Notes: a model not told the origin generated them from the sequence alone. A stretch of DNA of 64,000 nt from Sindora glabra (GCA_020226215.1 CM035227.1:103337732-103401731), one strand, 5' to 3'; shown: positions 25,063 to 39,329, numbered from the stretch's first letter. Translations and numbers: made by a program.

Positions 25063-25219
25063 TAAGGTGTTTTTAGGAATTTGTTATTCAGGGTAGTATA
25101 ATAAAATATAAATTATTGGATAAAATTATTAAGTGAATTTAAATTAACTTAATAATCATATTCAGTAGTTTGTATTTTACCACACTACCCCGAGCATCAA
25201 ACTCCTAAGGGCACTATAA
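25063..25219. mobile_element. Foldback MITE, family F1, copy 1
   Basis: The left arm starts TAAGGTGTTTTTAGGAATTTG. The right arm, read on the other strand, starts TATAGTGCCCTTAGGAGTTTG and continues through GGGTAGTGTGGTAAAATA against GGGTAGTATAATAAAATA. The two arms pair over most of the element with an AT-rich centre around GAATTTAAATTAACTT. The ends match those of the elements at 28244 and 59136. Confidence 0.65.
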
Positions 25220-28200
25220 CAATCACCTTTTTAATATGCTGTATTTTTAAGAAAATTGGAAGAACGGACAACTATAAATAAAAATTACTTTTATGGTTAG
25301 TTGCATTATAAAATCTTGAGGGGTTAATTTTCTTATTTATAACTTTAATATTATACTTTTTATACTTCAAGACTAAAAATATTATTTTAATTATTTAAAA
25401 TTTTAATTTATATTAATATATAAAATAAAATTTATATCAATTTAATTTTTAAAATTTTACACTTAAATAAAATTTTAGTTTATTACAGAAATTAAATTGA
25501 TATAAATTATAATCATCGTAAGAATTAAAATTTATTTGAGTTTAAAGTTTCAAAAATTAAATTGATATAAAGCTTATTTTATGAACTAAATACAAATCGA
25601 ACATTTGGAATTAAAATAAAGTTTAGTCATTTTTTAAATTGTGCATTTTATATTTGAAAGAAATTCAATTATCTCACGTATTGCGCTCATTCCCATTTAT
25701 TTATATCGTTAAAAACGTTACTCTTTAAATTTTAGTGATTCTATTTTATATTAAAAAGAGGTAAGTGTAATATTTTAGTAGGTAGTTGGATTGTAAATTC
25801 TTGATCGAGATTTATAGGAGCGCTGGGCGTGTGTGTGTGGGTGTCTATTTGAAGATTAAGTCACTTCTATTATATTACAATAAAATTTAAATAAATTAAT
25901 TTAGTTTAAATTAAAATTTTTTAATTGTGCAGAAATATTTATAATAAATAAATATTATAAAATTACTATATTTGTTAGGTATAATAACCATTAAAGTTAA
26001 ATGGACTGTCGATGATTTTTAAATTAAATATGATATTTTTTAAAAATTTTATTTTTTTCATATTTTAAATTTAATTCTAAAATTTTTGTATGTGTATTTA
26101 ATAATTTAATTATTTTTTCCTTTAGAAAAAGTTAAATGGGTTTATAATGTGACAGTGTCAGTTTTAAGGGTCTTTTTTTTTCCTGGGAGGAGGTATTGTG
26201 CTCATGAAGAAAAGACAAAAAATGGGGGAAGATTGCGTGAATTTGGCTTAATAATATGGACTTCGCGTGAAATGGCTTTGGGATTTCAAGCACGAAACAT
26301 TCTTTCTTGGACGTGAAGTAATGCGCATGTGCTATATAAGAATCCGCTGTTCTAAAGTGGAACATATATTTCCGTCTATTTCTTATTGTTTATTATAATT
26401 AATTAATTTTACAGATATTAAAATATAATTTAATTTATTTTTAATAAATTTTTTAAGATTATTTTTTACATATAAATTTTAAAATAATTGAAAATAAATA
26501 GAAAAATATAATGAAATAAATATCAGTAGATTAAGAATATGGAATGATGAAGTATTTATGGAAAAAAAAGAATAAAATTAAAATTTTTAATATTTAATTT
26601 AAATTCTAGAATAATAAATCAAAATAAATAATTTTTTAAAATATAATAAATAATAAATGGATGAAGTACTTTAAAAAATAAAATGATATATTACAATCAC
26701 TAATAAATAATTTTTTAAAAATGAATAGTTACACCATCAATTCCTTTTTTAATTATTATTTAAGGTAAATATATAAAAATTAAAGAAGATAGTAAATAAT
26801 CTTAATTTTAACAGAAATGAACTATAATTTATTAATATATCCTCCAGTAAAAATTAATTGATTGTAAAATCATTAAATATTCATTTAGATAGTAGAAATA
26901 ATATTTAAAAGAAGATAATAACTATAATTTTGATTTCTTAAAATGATAGATAAAAAGGAATATATATTTTTAAAAAATGACACTTAGAAAGAAATGGAGA
27001 ATTATAAACCTTTAATTTTCTAATCAGGAATTGTAATATCTTATTTTACTTTCTAAAATATATATTGCACTTTAAAAAGTTTGGATCTATAATTTAAATG
27101 CTAATTATTACAAGCTATCTATACAATTAGGCAATTACAAGTGCTTAATTGCCAAGCCAAACTAGACTAGGTTAAAATTCATATAACTATACCAGGTCAA
27201 AATTCACATAGACCCAATTTATTAAAAGTGACCTATTTGAATTGGTCCAATCCATAAACCTATTGAATCAATCTACAAACTAACCCACATTTTAATTGCT
27301 TAGAATGGTTAGAAACTTATTTTTGATCCATTTTTAACTAAAACTCCTAAATCAACAAAAAGATGGCTTAAATTTGTGCCTATTGCTTAGAAATAACCAC
27401 AAATAGTTCTTCCAAATCAACACTTTAATACATAAATACTTAAAGTTATATAACAAAGTTAAAGAAACTATATGTCTAATTGTCTAAACTAGAAAACAAT
27501 ATGGATAAAGAGGTGGAACTTGACCATTTCCATTCCTAACTTCTTGCTTTTGCCCATCCATTAACAAATCTAAAAAAGAAAGAAAGAAACACATTAACAT
27601 GAGAATTGCTAATAACCTATCAACAAAATAAAATAGCATAAGAATTAATATTCATGCAAACTAAATTCTTTATGATTTTGACAAATATGCTATTATTGGG
27701 CAAAATATCTATAATTAGTTATCTATATTTATTCTTGTGGCCTAGGAAATTTGTTTTCTTAACAACACAATAAAATATAATCAGTATGAAGTTTTTATGT
27801 TAGAAAGCATTTCATTCATTTATAAATAGACATTTAGTACAATTTGAATGAAATTTACTTTTTCATTAGCATCAATACTCTTATTTGTAATTTAAGATGA
27901 AAACACGTGCTAAAATAGCATAATTTAATGACCATAACAAAGCCAACAAAACCATCTAAAGACCATTTTTCAACCAAAATCTAGTTTGTGCATCTCATCA
28001 TATATTTCTACAAAACTAAAAAATTAAAAAGGATCCAATGGATATGTTATACTATAACATTTATCACATAATATGATCAAAATATGTTAGGAAAACAACT
28101 TTAGCCACTCCAACTAGAAACCTAATGGTTTTTAGTAGTCTATCACAAATATATAGTCAATGTACTAGAAACCTAATATATGCAATCAACTTAGTGAAGT

Positions 28201-28243
28201 TTAAGTTGATTATTAACTCTAAAGTTCAAATTCAGGGGAATTC
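25220..28243. other. AT-rich intergenic region with one promoter-like island
   Basis: Mostly plain AT-rich sequence. At 26130-26370 composition is more balanced and a TATATAAG box sits at 26334-26341 on the plus strand, but no coding sequence follows it. The 77-codon minus-strand frame there (26132-26365) has no known match. From about 27100 the sequence may belong to the flank of the hAT element at 28.6 kb, but its ends could not be fixed. Confidence 0.4.
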
Positions 28244-28389
28244 TAAGGTGCCCCCAGGGTTTCTAAACCCTGGGTGGTGTGGCAGAATCTCATCCATTGG
28301 ATGAGATTACTAAAGACTTAGGTAATCTCATCCAATGGATGAGATCACGCCACACCACCCAGGGTTTGAAACCCCTGGGGGTACCACAG
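28244..28389. mobile_element. Foldback MITE, family F1, copy 2: near-perfect hairpin
   Basis: The left arm (28244-28310) starts TAAGGTGCCCCCAGGGTTTC and contains ACCCTGGGTGGTGTGGC and AATCTCATCCATTGGATGAG. The right arm (28321-28389) is almost its exact complement, and the loop is about 10 bases. The GC-rich arms contrast with the surroundings. The ends match those of family F1 at 25063 and 59136. If transcribed, the RNA would form a long perfect stem. The open frame starting at 28335 runs through the right arm and is not a gene. Confidence 0.85.
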
Positions 28390-28599
28390 TGTTCCTCTCA
28401 AATTCAATATCATGTTATAGTTTAAAACATACCTCCTACTCCAACACCTTCTCCTTCCACTCCATAAGCATCATTATTTATTGGACCATCTTCATTTTCT
28501 TCCTTATATTCCTAACTTACATATTAATGAATAATAGGATTCTTAAATTTCTAATATTCTACTTGTTAATACGATAAAGTAACATTTTGCCTTGAATTT

Positions 28600-30127
28600 G
28601 AAAAAAAGACAACTCCTATACTTAATAAATACATGATGCCAAAAGCCAATTTAGAAGCCACGGTAGTGATGGGTGCACTCATTAAATCATAAGCCATATT
28701 TAACTAATATAATCTATTTAACACCATGATCTTTCTACCATTTCAAGACATTCAAGTTTTTATTAGTAGTGAAATCAAGGCTTTAACATATCTAAATATG
28801 TATCTAATTGTAACTTCAAATTTGTGATAACATTATCCTCATCATCTTATGCTAAAGAAACCTACACCTATTTACACATTTCATACAATTATACTAATAG
28901 TAAAAACACATTACATCGGCATTTGAACTATGATATATTGGAAAGTATAGGTCATAACATGTAAAGGTTCAAACTTATATATGCATTTGAACTAGCACTT
29001 GTTGGTATTGAAAAGTTCTAGGAAACTTAACTTTGTTAACATTGAATATATGATGAGATTGATAAATTCTTTGTATATTATTCATAAAGCATATGTAGAC
29101 TATTCTTCACAACATTTAACTTCTCCCCAAAATCGTGCTTATCGATCTTAGAATACTAATACTTCAACATTGACAACTTTACAAGTGGATCAAGAGTAAC
29201 CACTATTACAAGAAGAACGTTGTATTGATCCTAATACTTGTCAAATATTTTATCTATACAAAAAACTATATCCCTTAACATCTAATCTTCTTCATTCAAA
29301 TAATCCAAAAGAAACAATTCAATTTTCCAAACGTGGCAAAGTATAAGTTAGCTATTAGGTAAGTTGAATTGGATATCAAGTTTGTCATATTATAAAATAG
29401 CTTCAAAAATTTATATATTGTCTCTCCCCTACTCCACTCTTCACTTGATGAACAAAGCATGTAATTTGAATCAAGAAACTTAAACATAGAGAATGCATTC
29501 TTATACTTTAACCTAATTTAAAGCATTAAATAAGTAGAGTTCTATTTAATGGGCACATCTAATACTAAATGTGTGCATGTACCAAGGTTAGTTCTTTCAA
29601 TGCTTTCATAAAACACTTCAAAAATGAAAAAGTTAATCCTTCTTTAATAATTAAATTTAAGATGTGAGCACAATATCTAATAAAGCAAGGCATTAGACAA
29701 AAGAAGTTGTTCTTCCATAATATATTGCATGCTATCATTATAAAAAGCATTATTTAATATCATAGAAAAGTTATTTTTCTTTATCCTTTTTTCTTTTAAG
29801 ATGTCCCTTACCTTTCCAACCAATTTAATCCCCAAATGTGGAGGTTTTGTATCACTAAAGGCAAGAATCTTATTAGTTAACTTCCATTCTAAGCAAACAT
29901 AATACATAATTAAGTAAATATACCCTTTATTAGAACATACAATCCATAAGTTATAAGTAAGGTGTATTTTACCATGAATTCGTGCCAATTATTCTTTTAA
30001 TAATTCTTTTAATAATTTTTTATTTTTTCAAATAAATTTTACATACATCAAATGCAATAGCATGATAAGAAATGAATTTCACCTCATGGTTCAAGTACCT
30101 CCACACTTACCTCCTCCCATCATATTC

Positions 30128-30159
<32 letters not shown>

Positions 30160-30440
30160 AAGAGGCCATGCTTTATAATTTCCATAGTCATTAAATCTTG
30201 AAAAAAAATTTAATCAATTTTTTTACTTTTCAATTTTTCTTTGTAATCAATTATCATGTTTTCAATACTTTGTTGCCTTAAAGCTTTTACTCCTCTACAT
30301 TTATTCATGTGACAATTTAGGGTTGAAGTGTTATATCTATTACCACTCACTATATACCTTTCCCTTACAACTTTTTACATTTAGCATAAATTCTACCTTC
30401 CTCATCTTCTTCATCCTTATCAAAAAGTAGCCATACACTT
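28600..30440 (-). pseudogene. Degenerate hAT-superfamily transposase
   Basis: Reading down the minus strand, a BED zinc finger lies at about 30400-30300 (pieces GRIYAKCKKL and NTSTLNCHMNKC). The RNase H-like catalytic core follows at 29988-29680 (IHLTYNLWIV, GYIYLIMYYV, EWKLTNKILAF, PPHLGIKLVGKV, NAFYNDSMQ). At 29700-29600 comes RYCAHILNLIIKEGL, a strong hAT hallmark. A degraded LDP...KLSMLKY block at about 29250-29150 follows. The hATC dimerisation end is at about 28700-28630 (SAPITTVASKLAF). Frames change several times and stops interrupt, so it is inactive. Terminal inverted repeats were not found with confidence. Confidence 0.85.
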
Positions 30441-32640
30441 AAAGTATTGTTCCTAGATTTTTTTCTTGCTTTAAGTTTATTAATTTCAGTACCAAATTCA
30501 CCTTCAATTTCATATTCATAGTGCTTGGAGGCATCTTCCATTTATAATTAAAACCTATATTTTCTTTAGAAGTTCTTACCTCATTCCTGATATCTTCCAT
30601 AAACCCAACTATAATTGCACAAGAAAAATACATGACCATAAACTTTTCTACAAATATTACAAATCTAATAATCTATAACATGTGTTTTATATCAAATAAA
30701 AGTTAAACAATAGGTATACAAATATACATAACATGTTTTATTTTTTGTCTTCGATATTATATCAAACATAATTAGATACAATAAAATCTTAAATCTACAT
30801 TGATATATGCATAATTTTAATAAGTCTAATTCAAAATAGTATAATTGAGTGAATCTACCATGCCAATTTGGATATAGATATCCATTCGTTATTGTTAAGT
30901 AGCTCCAGCCTAAGCTCAGCTCTTTGCTTCTCTCTTCTATGATGGTCGATAATAATAATGCAACTGGTTTCTGTTTGCTAGGGCAAAGTGTGGCTAAGAA
31001 TGGGTGGTTTGGGAATTTGCTTCTCAATTAGTGACCTAACTTAAGAAGAGGAAGCTCCAAAGTTAGGATTAAGAATTAGGATATTTGCAAAATGGGATAA
31101 ATTAAGGAATTATTGGGCTAAATAGGATCACAAGTAATATGATAGGAAAAAAAAATTTTACAAAAAATTCGTGGACAAGAAAGGTCTAATCTATTTAGAT
31201 CAAGGCTTGGTAGTTTAGGCCCATTTTTTCTTTAAGCTTCTTTTAATTAATCCAATTCATTTAGAGTTCCAAGCCCATGGACCAACAGCTCATTAAATAC
31301 CTTTATGAATAGTTTTTAATAACATGGAAAACATAAAAATTTTTAAATTTTATATAACTTATTAAAAAATTAGACAAGAAAAATTAAATAGGCATCTATA
31401 AATTTTTAAAAAGGAAAATTATTTAATTTATTTTTTACCCTGGGTTAGTTACCATTAACGGTTCACAACTTCTAATTTTTACGATCACTCTTCATATATA
31501 TTTAAAAATGATAAGTTTCATTCACTTAGAATCTTTTCCCATATCATTAGGAGGAGGAAACTAAGCACCTTAATATAATGGTGTGAAGATAAAAATACAA
31601 AAATTACTATTATCTATTTTTGTATTGGGCGAGTGAATTTTGCCAAAATGATAAAAGAAAGGGAAATCGAAAAAATGTAGCAAACAGATAGGATCGCCCT
31701 TAAATTTGATTCACAAACAAAATGAATCCATACTGATTTTTCACAAAATTTCGTGTGAAACAAAATATGTTTGCTCCATCAAATCAATTACAAGATAAAT
31801 ATTAGATGCAATTTACTATTTATAAATAAATTTGGAGGCATTTACAAAAATTAATAAATTCAAATGTTAAAATGCAGACGCTTTAAAATTGAAGAGAATA
31901 GTTTTCTTATAAATCATGCTTCAATATCATTAATTGATCTATAATCAATCTCTAAGAACATGAAGTTACTTAACAAATACTCCTTTCATTTTTATGATTC
32001 GTCGTCTGTGAGGGAGTTTTTTATTATCATTTATTTGTTGTTTAAGAAAATAAAATATACATATATGTACTTATTACCTTTTTTCTAATTTTTCTTTCTG
32101 TCGTTTTAATAAATAGCTGACAACTTTTTTTATTAATGGACTCTCATTAAAGGGTAAATTAATAAATTAAAGTACTATCTTCATTTATTTTTAACTTCAA
32201 TCTGAAAAAAAAGAAACTATTTTTTTACCTATCATTTTAAAAATTTAATGAAATGTTATTTGTATTTTTAATTATATCCTCCTTGATAAAATTGAGAATT
32301 AAAAAAAAATAGAATAGTTAGTGCTACAACCTTAAATCACAAATATTAAAACATGGAAAGACTGACTCTTTTATCCTAAAGTTAGAAGTTATTTATTAGG
32401 AGATAATAATTTTTCATTTTTTTATTTGGATAAAAAATTATATTATTAATTTAATAATAATAAAATAATAAAAATATTTAAATAATTTCAATAAATTTTT
32501 TTTATTTAAAATACTTAAAGTAATTTTAATTTTTTAATTTTTATACAAAATAAATTTAATAAATTAAAAAATAATGATAATAAACTACTTATAATTTTTA
32601 ATTATTATTAAATTAATAATATAATTTTTATTTAAATAAA
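30441..32640. other. Intergenic region, partly hAT flank
   Basis: The 30439-30639 and 30692-31027 minus-strand frames have no family resemblance and probably lie in the 5' flank of the hAT element. A short CA/TA microsatellite is just inside the hAT region at about 30129-30160. 31030-31330 is more balanced and 31330-32640 is AT-rich. Nothing else was recognised. Confidence 0.4.
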
Positions 32641-33060
32641 AAAATCATTAACCTCCCGCTGACGGAGGACAGGTATCCTTTATTTATTATTTTCTTTTAT
32701 TCTATGCATTTGTTTTAAAATGACATGAAAAGGAAAAACGAAGAAGAAAAAGAGATGGGGATTTGCATAATCTGGCGGTTCATTGATTAGACAGACAAAA
32801 CATTAGTTAGAGTCGGAAAATGACGACATGCAGAAGATGAGATTAGCGGCCGCTTTTTCTTTGCCTGGTCGGAAAATGCTTCTGCTCTGCGTTCAAAAGT
32901 CGGCGCCGACCACAACGGTTAAAGAGAAAAAAAAAATTAAAGTAGTATGAAAAGCTTTTCATCTCATTTTTCTTTTGGAATCCCACTATCGAAAAATATT
33001 TATATAAAAGAAGAGTTTGAAAACGAGACTTTGGCTGTATCCATAGCAAGTAGTTAATAT
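32641..33060. other. Promoter-like balanced island with NotI-type motif
   Basis: A stretch of more balanced, non-repetitive sequence. It contains TAGCGGCCGC at 32844-32853, a GGCGCC core near 32900, and AACGGTTA (MYB-type) near 32916. A 68-codon minus-strand frame (32843-33049) has no recognisable family. No adjacent coding exon could be built, so this may be a lone regulatory island or a decayed gene. Confidence 0.35.
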
Positions 33061-36000
33061 ATTAATCGATAATTATGATGAATTAATTTATTGTAATAGA
33101 AATATTTAATAAAATTAACAATTAAATTAGTTAAAAATATTGAGTAATATATTAATATAAATAAATATATGAATAAAAATAATTTATATTTATTTTAATA
33201 TTAAATTATATTAATTCAATAAATATATTTAAAATAAAAAATAAATATTTAAAATTTAATCAATTATATTTTTTATATTACGTATTTATTTATATACTAG
33301 TTTTTTATTATTAAAAACATAATTTCCTAAAATATAATTAAGAGAATATATAGCCAAATAATTATAAAAAAAGATAAATTTAAAAAAATATAACTAATAA
33401 GTCATGAGTTATAAGTTACTATGAGTAACTTCTAAATTAGAATTTTTTTTAATAAGTTAGAATGATAAATATCAATAGGGATTAATTTATAATTTATTAA
33501 CTAAATATTTATTTAGTATAATAATTAAAAATTTTAATTAATAATTATAAGTTAAATAATTTTTTATTATTTTTTTAAAAATATTTCATTATATTTGTGA
33601 AATTTTTCAATAATTAATTATGAAAAAAATTTTCAAATATAATTATGGACCAGAAAATTTTAAATTTTATATACATACTAACCTCTTTTTTTTAAACTTC
33701 TATCTTTACTGCTTTTCTTCTAATAATATAAAATTTTATATTCATAATAGACTTCTTTTAATTTTAAATTTATAAATGACTTTTGAGTTTTGACATTTTA
33801 TTATTTAATTATGTGTAATTTTTTAATTAATGTATATCAAAATAGATATAAATTTTACCTTAATTATAAACAAGTAAAAGTTCTTATTTATAAAAAATAA
33901 TGTAAATAAATGAGAATATATATTAACTAAAAACACAGATAAATTAAATAATATATATTATTTATTTGAACTAAAAATATATATTAATATATTATATATT
34001 TTTTGTTTTACAAACAACAATATCAAAATGATTGGAAAACCGGAAATTTTGTATTAATCATTTGTATCTTATTTTCCCTTTTATTTTTTAACATTAAAAT
34101 TAATTAATTTATATGTCATTCAAATAATATAATAAACAATTAATTGATTTTATAAATATAAAATAAATTATATATAATTAATAATTATAAAATAATTATT
34201 ATAATAAATTTCAAATCAACATATTATAAACTACAATCTTATCCATTAATTGGACTAATCACAACCTTGTACTTGGTGAATGCAAGGGTCATGCATAAGA
34301 CTACTCCGTATGGTACTGTTAAGGAGAAATTGTTATGTCTTCTAATTATGCCACACATTTTTAATTATATCTAATAAAAATGTAATTATTAATTTTTATA
34401 ATTTTTAATATCTTATAAATTAAAACATTAAAATTTTAACATATATAAATTTTATGGAACTAATAAATAAATAATGAAATTAATAATTTTTTGTTAGGTA
34501 TAATTAAAAATATATAACCACTTATGAGTGAGGCGCATCTAGGGCCAAAGCCATTGATTCAACAAAGCAAAATCGTCTTTTTGACACTTGAAAAACGGAG
34601 TCGGCATTTTTTTTTCTCCTCGACAGCACATTTAATAATATCAATATTTTAAAAAGTGGATTGACTCAATTGGTTTAATTAAAAATAGTCTGAAGCAATC
34701 ATATAATTGATTTAATTAATTTTCAAAGTCAATTTTTAAAAAATTGATTAGAAAGTTAATGAGCTAGCATCGAATCTATCAAATCGCATGAACTAATTAT
34801 GATTTTTACAGTTCAACTAGTTGATTTTTTTTTAAAATTATTATTATTTATAAAAGTAATTTTATTTTTGCTTAATATTATATATATTTAAATTTTATAG
34901 TTTCAAATAGTAACTTACTTCTATAAATATGAATTACATAATAAGAATATTATGTCCAATATTAATTTTTTTATTTGAATCATGATATTATTTGATAATA
35001 TTTGAAATGTTTTTATATTTTATCTACATATGTTTAATTTCATAATAATTTAATATTTTTAATTATTATATATATTAAACCTGGTTAAATTATTAAATTT
35101 TAAATCACTTTCATTTTCAATTTAATAATCGGTTTAATTTTGAAAATATTGTGTATTATATATAAAATTTGTATAAAATTATAATTATAATATTTTATTA
35201 AAAAATTATGAAAAATATAAAATATTCATAAGATTTTTTTTTTTGGAAAAAACTTTCAAAATGATTAAAAAATGTGCCTGGAGTTGAAATAGGTGAGACT
35301 TTTGCCCTTTACAAATTTCCATCGTTAACATGAGTAACACTAATAATGAGTTTATGTTAAAGTCTGCAGGGGGGAACTGCCATTTCACACAATTGTAAGT
35401 ATATATATAGACACACACACACTTCTGTCGGCCCTCACTTTCAATTTGCTTTCCCTTACAAAGGTAATTAAGACATAACATGAATCTCAATGTTTTCATT
35501 TTATTCCTTTTAAAAGTATAAATGAATATAAAAATAATGAGAATTAAAAAATATTAACAGTGAAGGATAATTTTATGGAAAGACGAGTGTTTAGATTATT
35601 GAATTATCCTTTGACCATTAAACTATCTCTAGATAGAAAATAAATAAATATAAGAAAAAATTACATTTTACCTCTCTATAATTTTATTTTATTTTTTTAC
35701 TTAACTTACCTACAATTTTAAGTGTTGTGATTCATTTTGTTAGCCCCAAAGTTTTATATGATGAGATGATAAACAAGTAGTTAGAACAGCATGCACGTTT
35801 TTATAATAAAGTGTTATAAAATCTTCAATAGACATATTATCCTATGATTATAATAGTAATGCTTGATAATATACTAAATGAGTTATATCTTATGCAGGCC
35901 TCCCTTGGCAAATGATTGATGCATATATATAATATGATAATTATATATGTTCTTGTACTAATTTGTTATATATTTTATATATAAATTATGCATATCAATA

Positions 36001-36429
36001 TCTTATTATATTAGATTGAATTAACTATATGAATTATAAAATTTATGTATATTATATAAAAAGTTAAAAAAAAAGAATGGTGAGCATTGAAGTAAATTAA
36101 TGGAAGATCTTATTATACTTAGCTAAAAAATGAATAAGAAAGAAAACTAAAAGAGAAGATGCAATCTAAATAATAAAAAATGAGAAGATTAAAGTTTTGA
36201 AAGTTTAAAAGTATCAACAAAAGACAAAGAACTTTATTAGTATAATTTTTCTTTTTATATTTAGAATTTCTTGTAAGATAGAGTTTTTCATGATATAAAT
36301 CTCAAACATATTTTTCAAATCTTAGCTTGATCAAAAGCTTTTAAAAAAATATCCTACAATCATGTTTTTACAAGATAGTTTATGGGACAATTTAAAAAAG
36401 TAATGAGATATAAATTTTTAATATTTTCA
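33061..36429. other. Very AT-rich intergenic region
   Basis: Dominated by A/T runs with no supported gene. 34520-34630 and 35270-35480 are locally more balanced. A TA/CA microsatellite lies at about 35400-35420. The 97-codon minus frame (35206-35499) crosses that microsatellite and is not credible. Confidence 0.5.
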
Positions 36430-37790
36430 ATTTTGATATTTGGTTACTCTTTCAATCATATCTCACAAATTACTTTTTATTTGATTGTAAAACATTTTTT
36501 ATGTGAAAATAAACTGAAATATCTTTTCATAGATAAGTTATTTGCTTAGAATGATTAAGATATGAAAGAGTTATAATTTTTTTAAATCGGGTCTAGAAAT
36601 CAATTTTTTGCATTTCAGTCTTTTCATACCTTTTGTTTACTATTTTAATCATATCTCAAAAATTATATAAGATATAAGCATGAAACAAGTTTTATTTGAA
36701 AGTAAATTTAAATACTTTTCTAACGATAGGTCATTTGCTCAAAATAGATTTAAAATGAAAGAGTTATAATCTTTTAAAATTAAGTATATAATCTTGTCTT
36801 AGAGAAGTACTTTGCAAAGTACTTCTCCTATTGTAGAAAGTTTCCTTGGTGCAAAAATTTCACAAAATAAGAGTAAAAAATGACTAGTTTTCATTGCTAA
36901 GTTTTCTAAATGCTACAAAATCACTTTAGCCTTATTATATAAATTAAGAAATATCAAATACAACATATGAAGAGTACAAACTTCATTGTTTAACATTGAC
37001 TAATCCTTCTTCTATTAAAAACATGATTTGAGTTCTTCATTTGAAAATTTTCTATTTTACAAGTTTTATTTATTTCATCCACTCTACAAAAAGGTTTATT
37101 AAAATTAATATTTATCTTATATCACTTTTTAATTGTAAAAGGTAAGATATCCCTTAAAAATTCTTTAAAAGGGTGAATTATCTGTTATAAAGAAAGAATT
37201 TACTTAAGAAAGAGTAATGATTTGTAAAGAAGCTTTTTCAAGTGCTCGGTTGAAACTTGAAGGGATAATGGATTAAAATACAAGTTAAAAAACTTGGAGA
37301 GTGGATTTACATCATTATAAATCCTTGTATTTGACCTCTCATTCCTTACTCTATTTATATTTGATTATATGCTTTATTTTTGTTAATGTTAATTGTTAAA
37401 TATATTGCATTTCAAAGTTTATGTTGATTTTTAGATGATTGAATGGTAAAAAGAGAATCCTATCTATGTATATATTTATTGATTCCCTATCTATCCATAG
37501 TTGAATGAATTACTTTATACAAGTGTATTAAATTGTTATATATTATATGTAAACTTCTTCATTAAATTATTTTGAATTTGTTTATTGACGATTTGTTTAT
37601 GCATAGTTAATTTGTGCTAATACTTTGAATTATTAAATCTTGAGTGCAAATATTTTCATAAAACTTTCTTAGGTTTGCTTGAGTTAAAATTATCAGCATG
37701 ATTTCCTAAAATTATAAATTTTCAAAAGAGAGTTTAAGAAATTATAAAAGTTTGAAAAACATCCAATACACACTTAACTATGCTTTCAAT
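36430..37790 (+). mobile_element. Possible Copia-type LTR or leader remnant
   Basis: A block ending in GAAAGAGTTATAAT occurs twice (about 36440-36590 and 36635-36775) with shared pieces such as AATCATATCTCA and ATAGATAAGTTATTTGCT/GATAGGTCATTTGCT. Further along, about 37280-37330 resembles the end of a plant retrotransposon LTR (a GGAGAGTGGATT run and then TATAAATCCTTG), and about 37755 reads AACATCCAATACACAC, like the worn region before a Copia gag frame. No coding domain survives. This is recognition by resemblance only. Confidence 0.3.
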
Positions 37791-38990
37791 TATTAACAAA
37801 TTATTTACCTAAACTATTTTTCATTCAAATTTTAGCAAAATATTCATTGCAATCATATGTGACATACTTCCCTAATTTTGACTCAATTTTCATTCACTCA
37901 TAATGAAATTACCTAAAAAGAAAGAACTTAATTTTACTAGAGATTTGTCTTTTATAATTTAGTCAATAGTTACTAAATAAAGAGTGTCAAAATAGATTTT
38001 ATGAGGAGTAAATTAGTTTTTAATGAACATCAAATTAAGTCAAAATTTAGGAGTAATGCACATGAATTTACTATTAAAATTTGGAGAAAAATAATTTAAG
38101 TAGATAAAGTGTTAATAATTAAAAGTATATGTAAGTAAATTATAATACTTAAAATCATAAGTAAGTTAAGTGAAAATAGTGAAACCATGAGTGAGAAAAA
38201 TATAATTTTCCCAAAATTTAAATCAAATGGTTAAAAAGCAATTCAATAATATAAATATATAACTTCTTAACAAAGTAAAACTTTTTTCGTTGATTTACTG
38301 AACAAAACTCAATAATAATGTGACTATGTTTTCTGAAAGCAAGAGTGGAAAATCTAATGTGATGATTAGGACTAGCATTACCTATGGGAACAAGAACAAT
38401 GGCGGATTAGTTACTATCCTCGTCAAAAGTAAATCTGCCTACAATTTTTTTTTGTTAATGATAATGGATTATTTTTAGCATGTAAGGATTAGGATTAACG
38501 TATCAGTTTATGGATAATTGCCTATTAAAATTTTAAAAATTAGGGGCACATCAATCTAGGTTACACTAGCTTTTTTTTCCCCCTTCCAATCCCTAATTCA
38601 TTGGTAACTTAACCTAACATAGGTCAAGATAATGGTAAAACTAACATAATTAAGATAGTGATCATTTCAGTTTCCTTACAAATAATGAAAAATTAACAAT
38701 ATATTAACAAAAATGCTCTAATGATCTATTTGGGTGATATGACAAAATGTAATAGGATAGAATAAATTAATATATGACAGGTTAATGAAAGGATAAGATA
38801 TAATGCTATTTAATGTTTAATACATAATTATATAAGAAGATAAGAAAATAAAGTTATATTACTAGAGTCTATTTGAATAATATGATAGGATAGGGTAAGA
38901 CAACATGATAGTATATGATAAAATAATGGAAGGATAAGATATAACTCTATTTGTTTCATTAAAAATTATTTTTCATAGAAAAATATCATT

Positions 38991-39023
<33 letters not shown>

Positions 39024-39329
39024 GAGCGATATAGAATGCATATTAATGGTTTAAAAAAATGATACATAAAAGTATGATAATGGAGGAAAGCAAATTCCTT
39101 TTTAAAATAGATGAAGTTACTTTCTCCAAGCTCTTCATATTTAATATTAAATAGTAATACTTTTTTTTTTAATATTTTATAATTATATTCTATCAAAGTA
39201 TTTTTCGTTAAAACAAATAAAGCCATAATACTATTTAATATTTGATACATATTTGTATACAAAGATAATTGAATAAAGTTATATAATCGAGTGTTTGCTA
39301 TTATTTGTGTATATATACATATATAGTAT
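37791..39329. other. AT-rich region with short related repeats
   Basis: Two related tracts at about 38715-38860 and 38870-38955 both run through GGATAG...TGAAAGGATAAGATATAA-type sequence. A (TA)n run lies at 38993-39015. No gene is supported. Confidence 0.45.
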
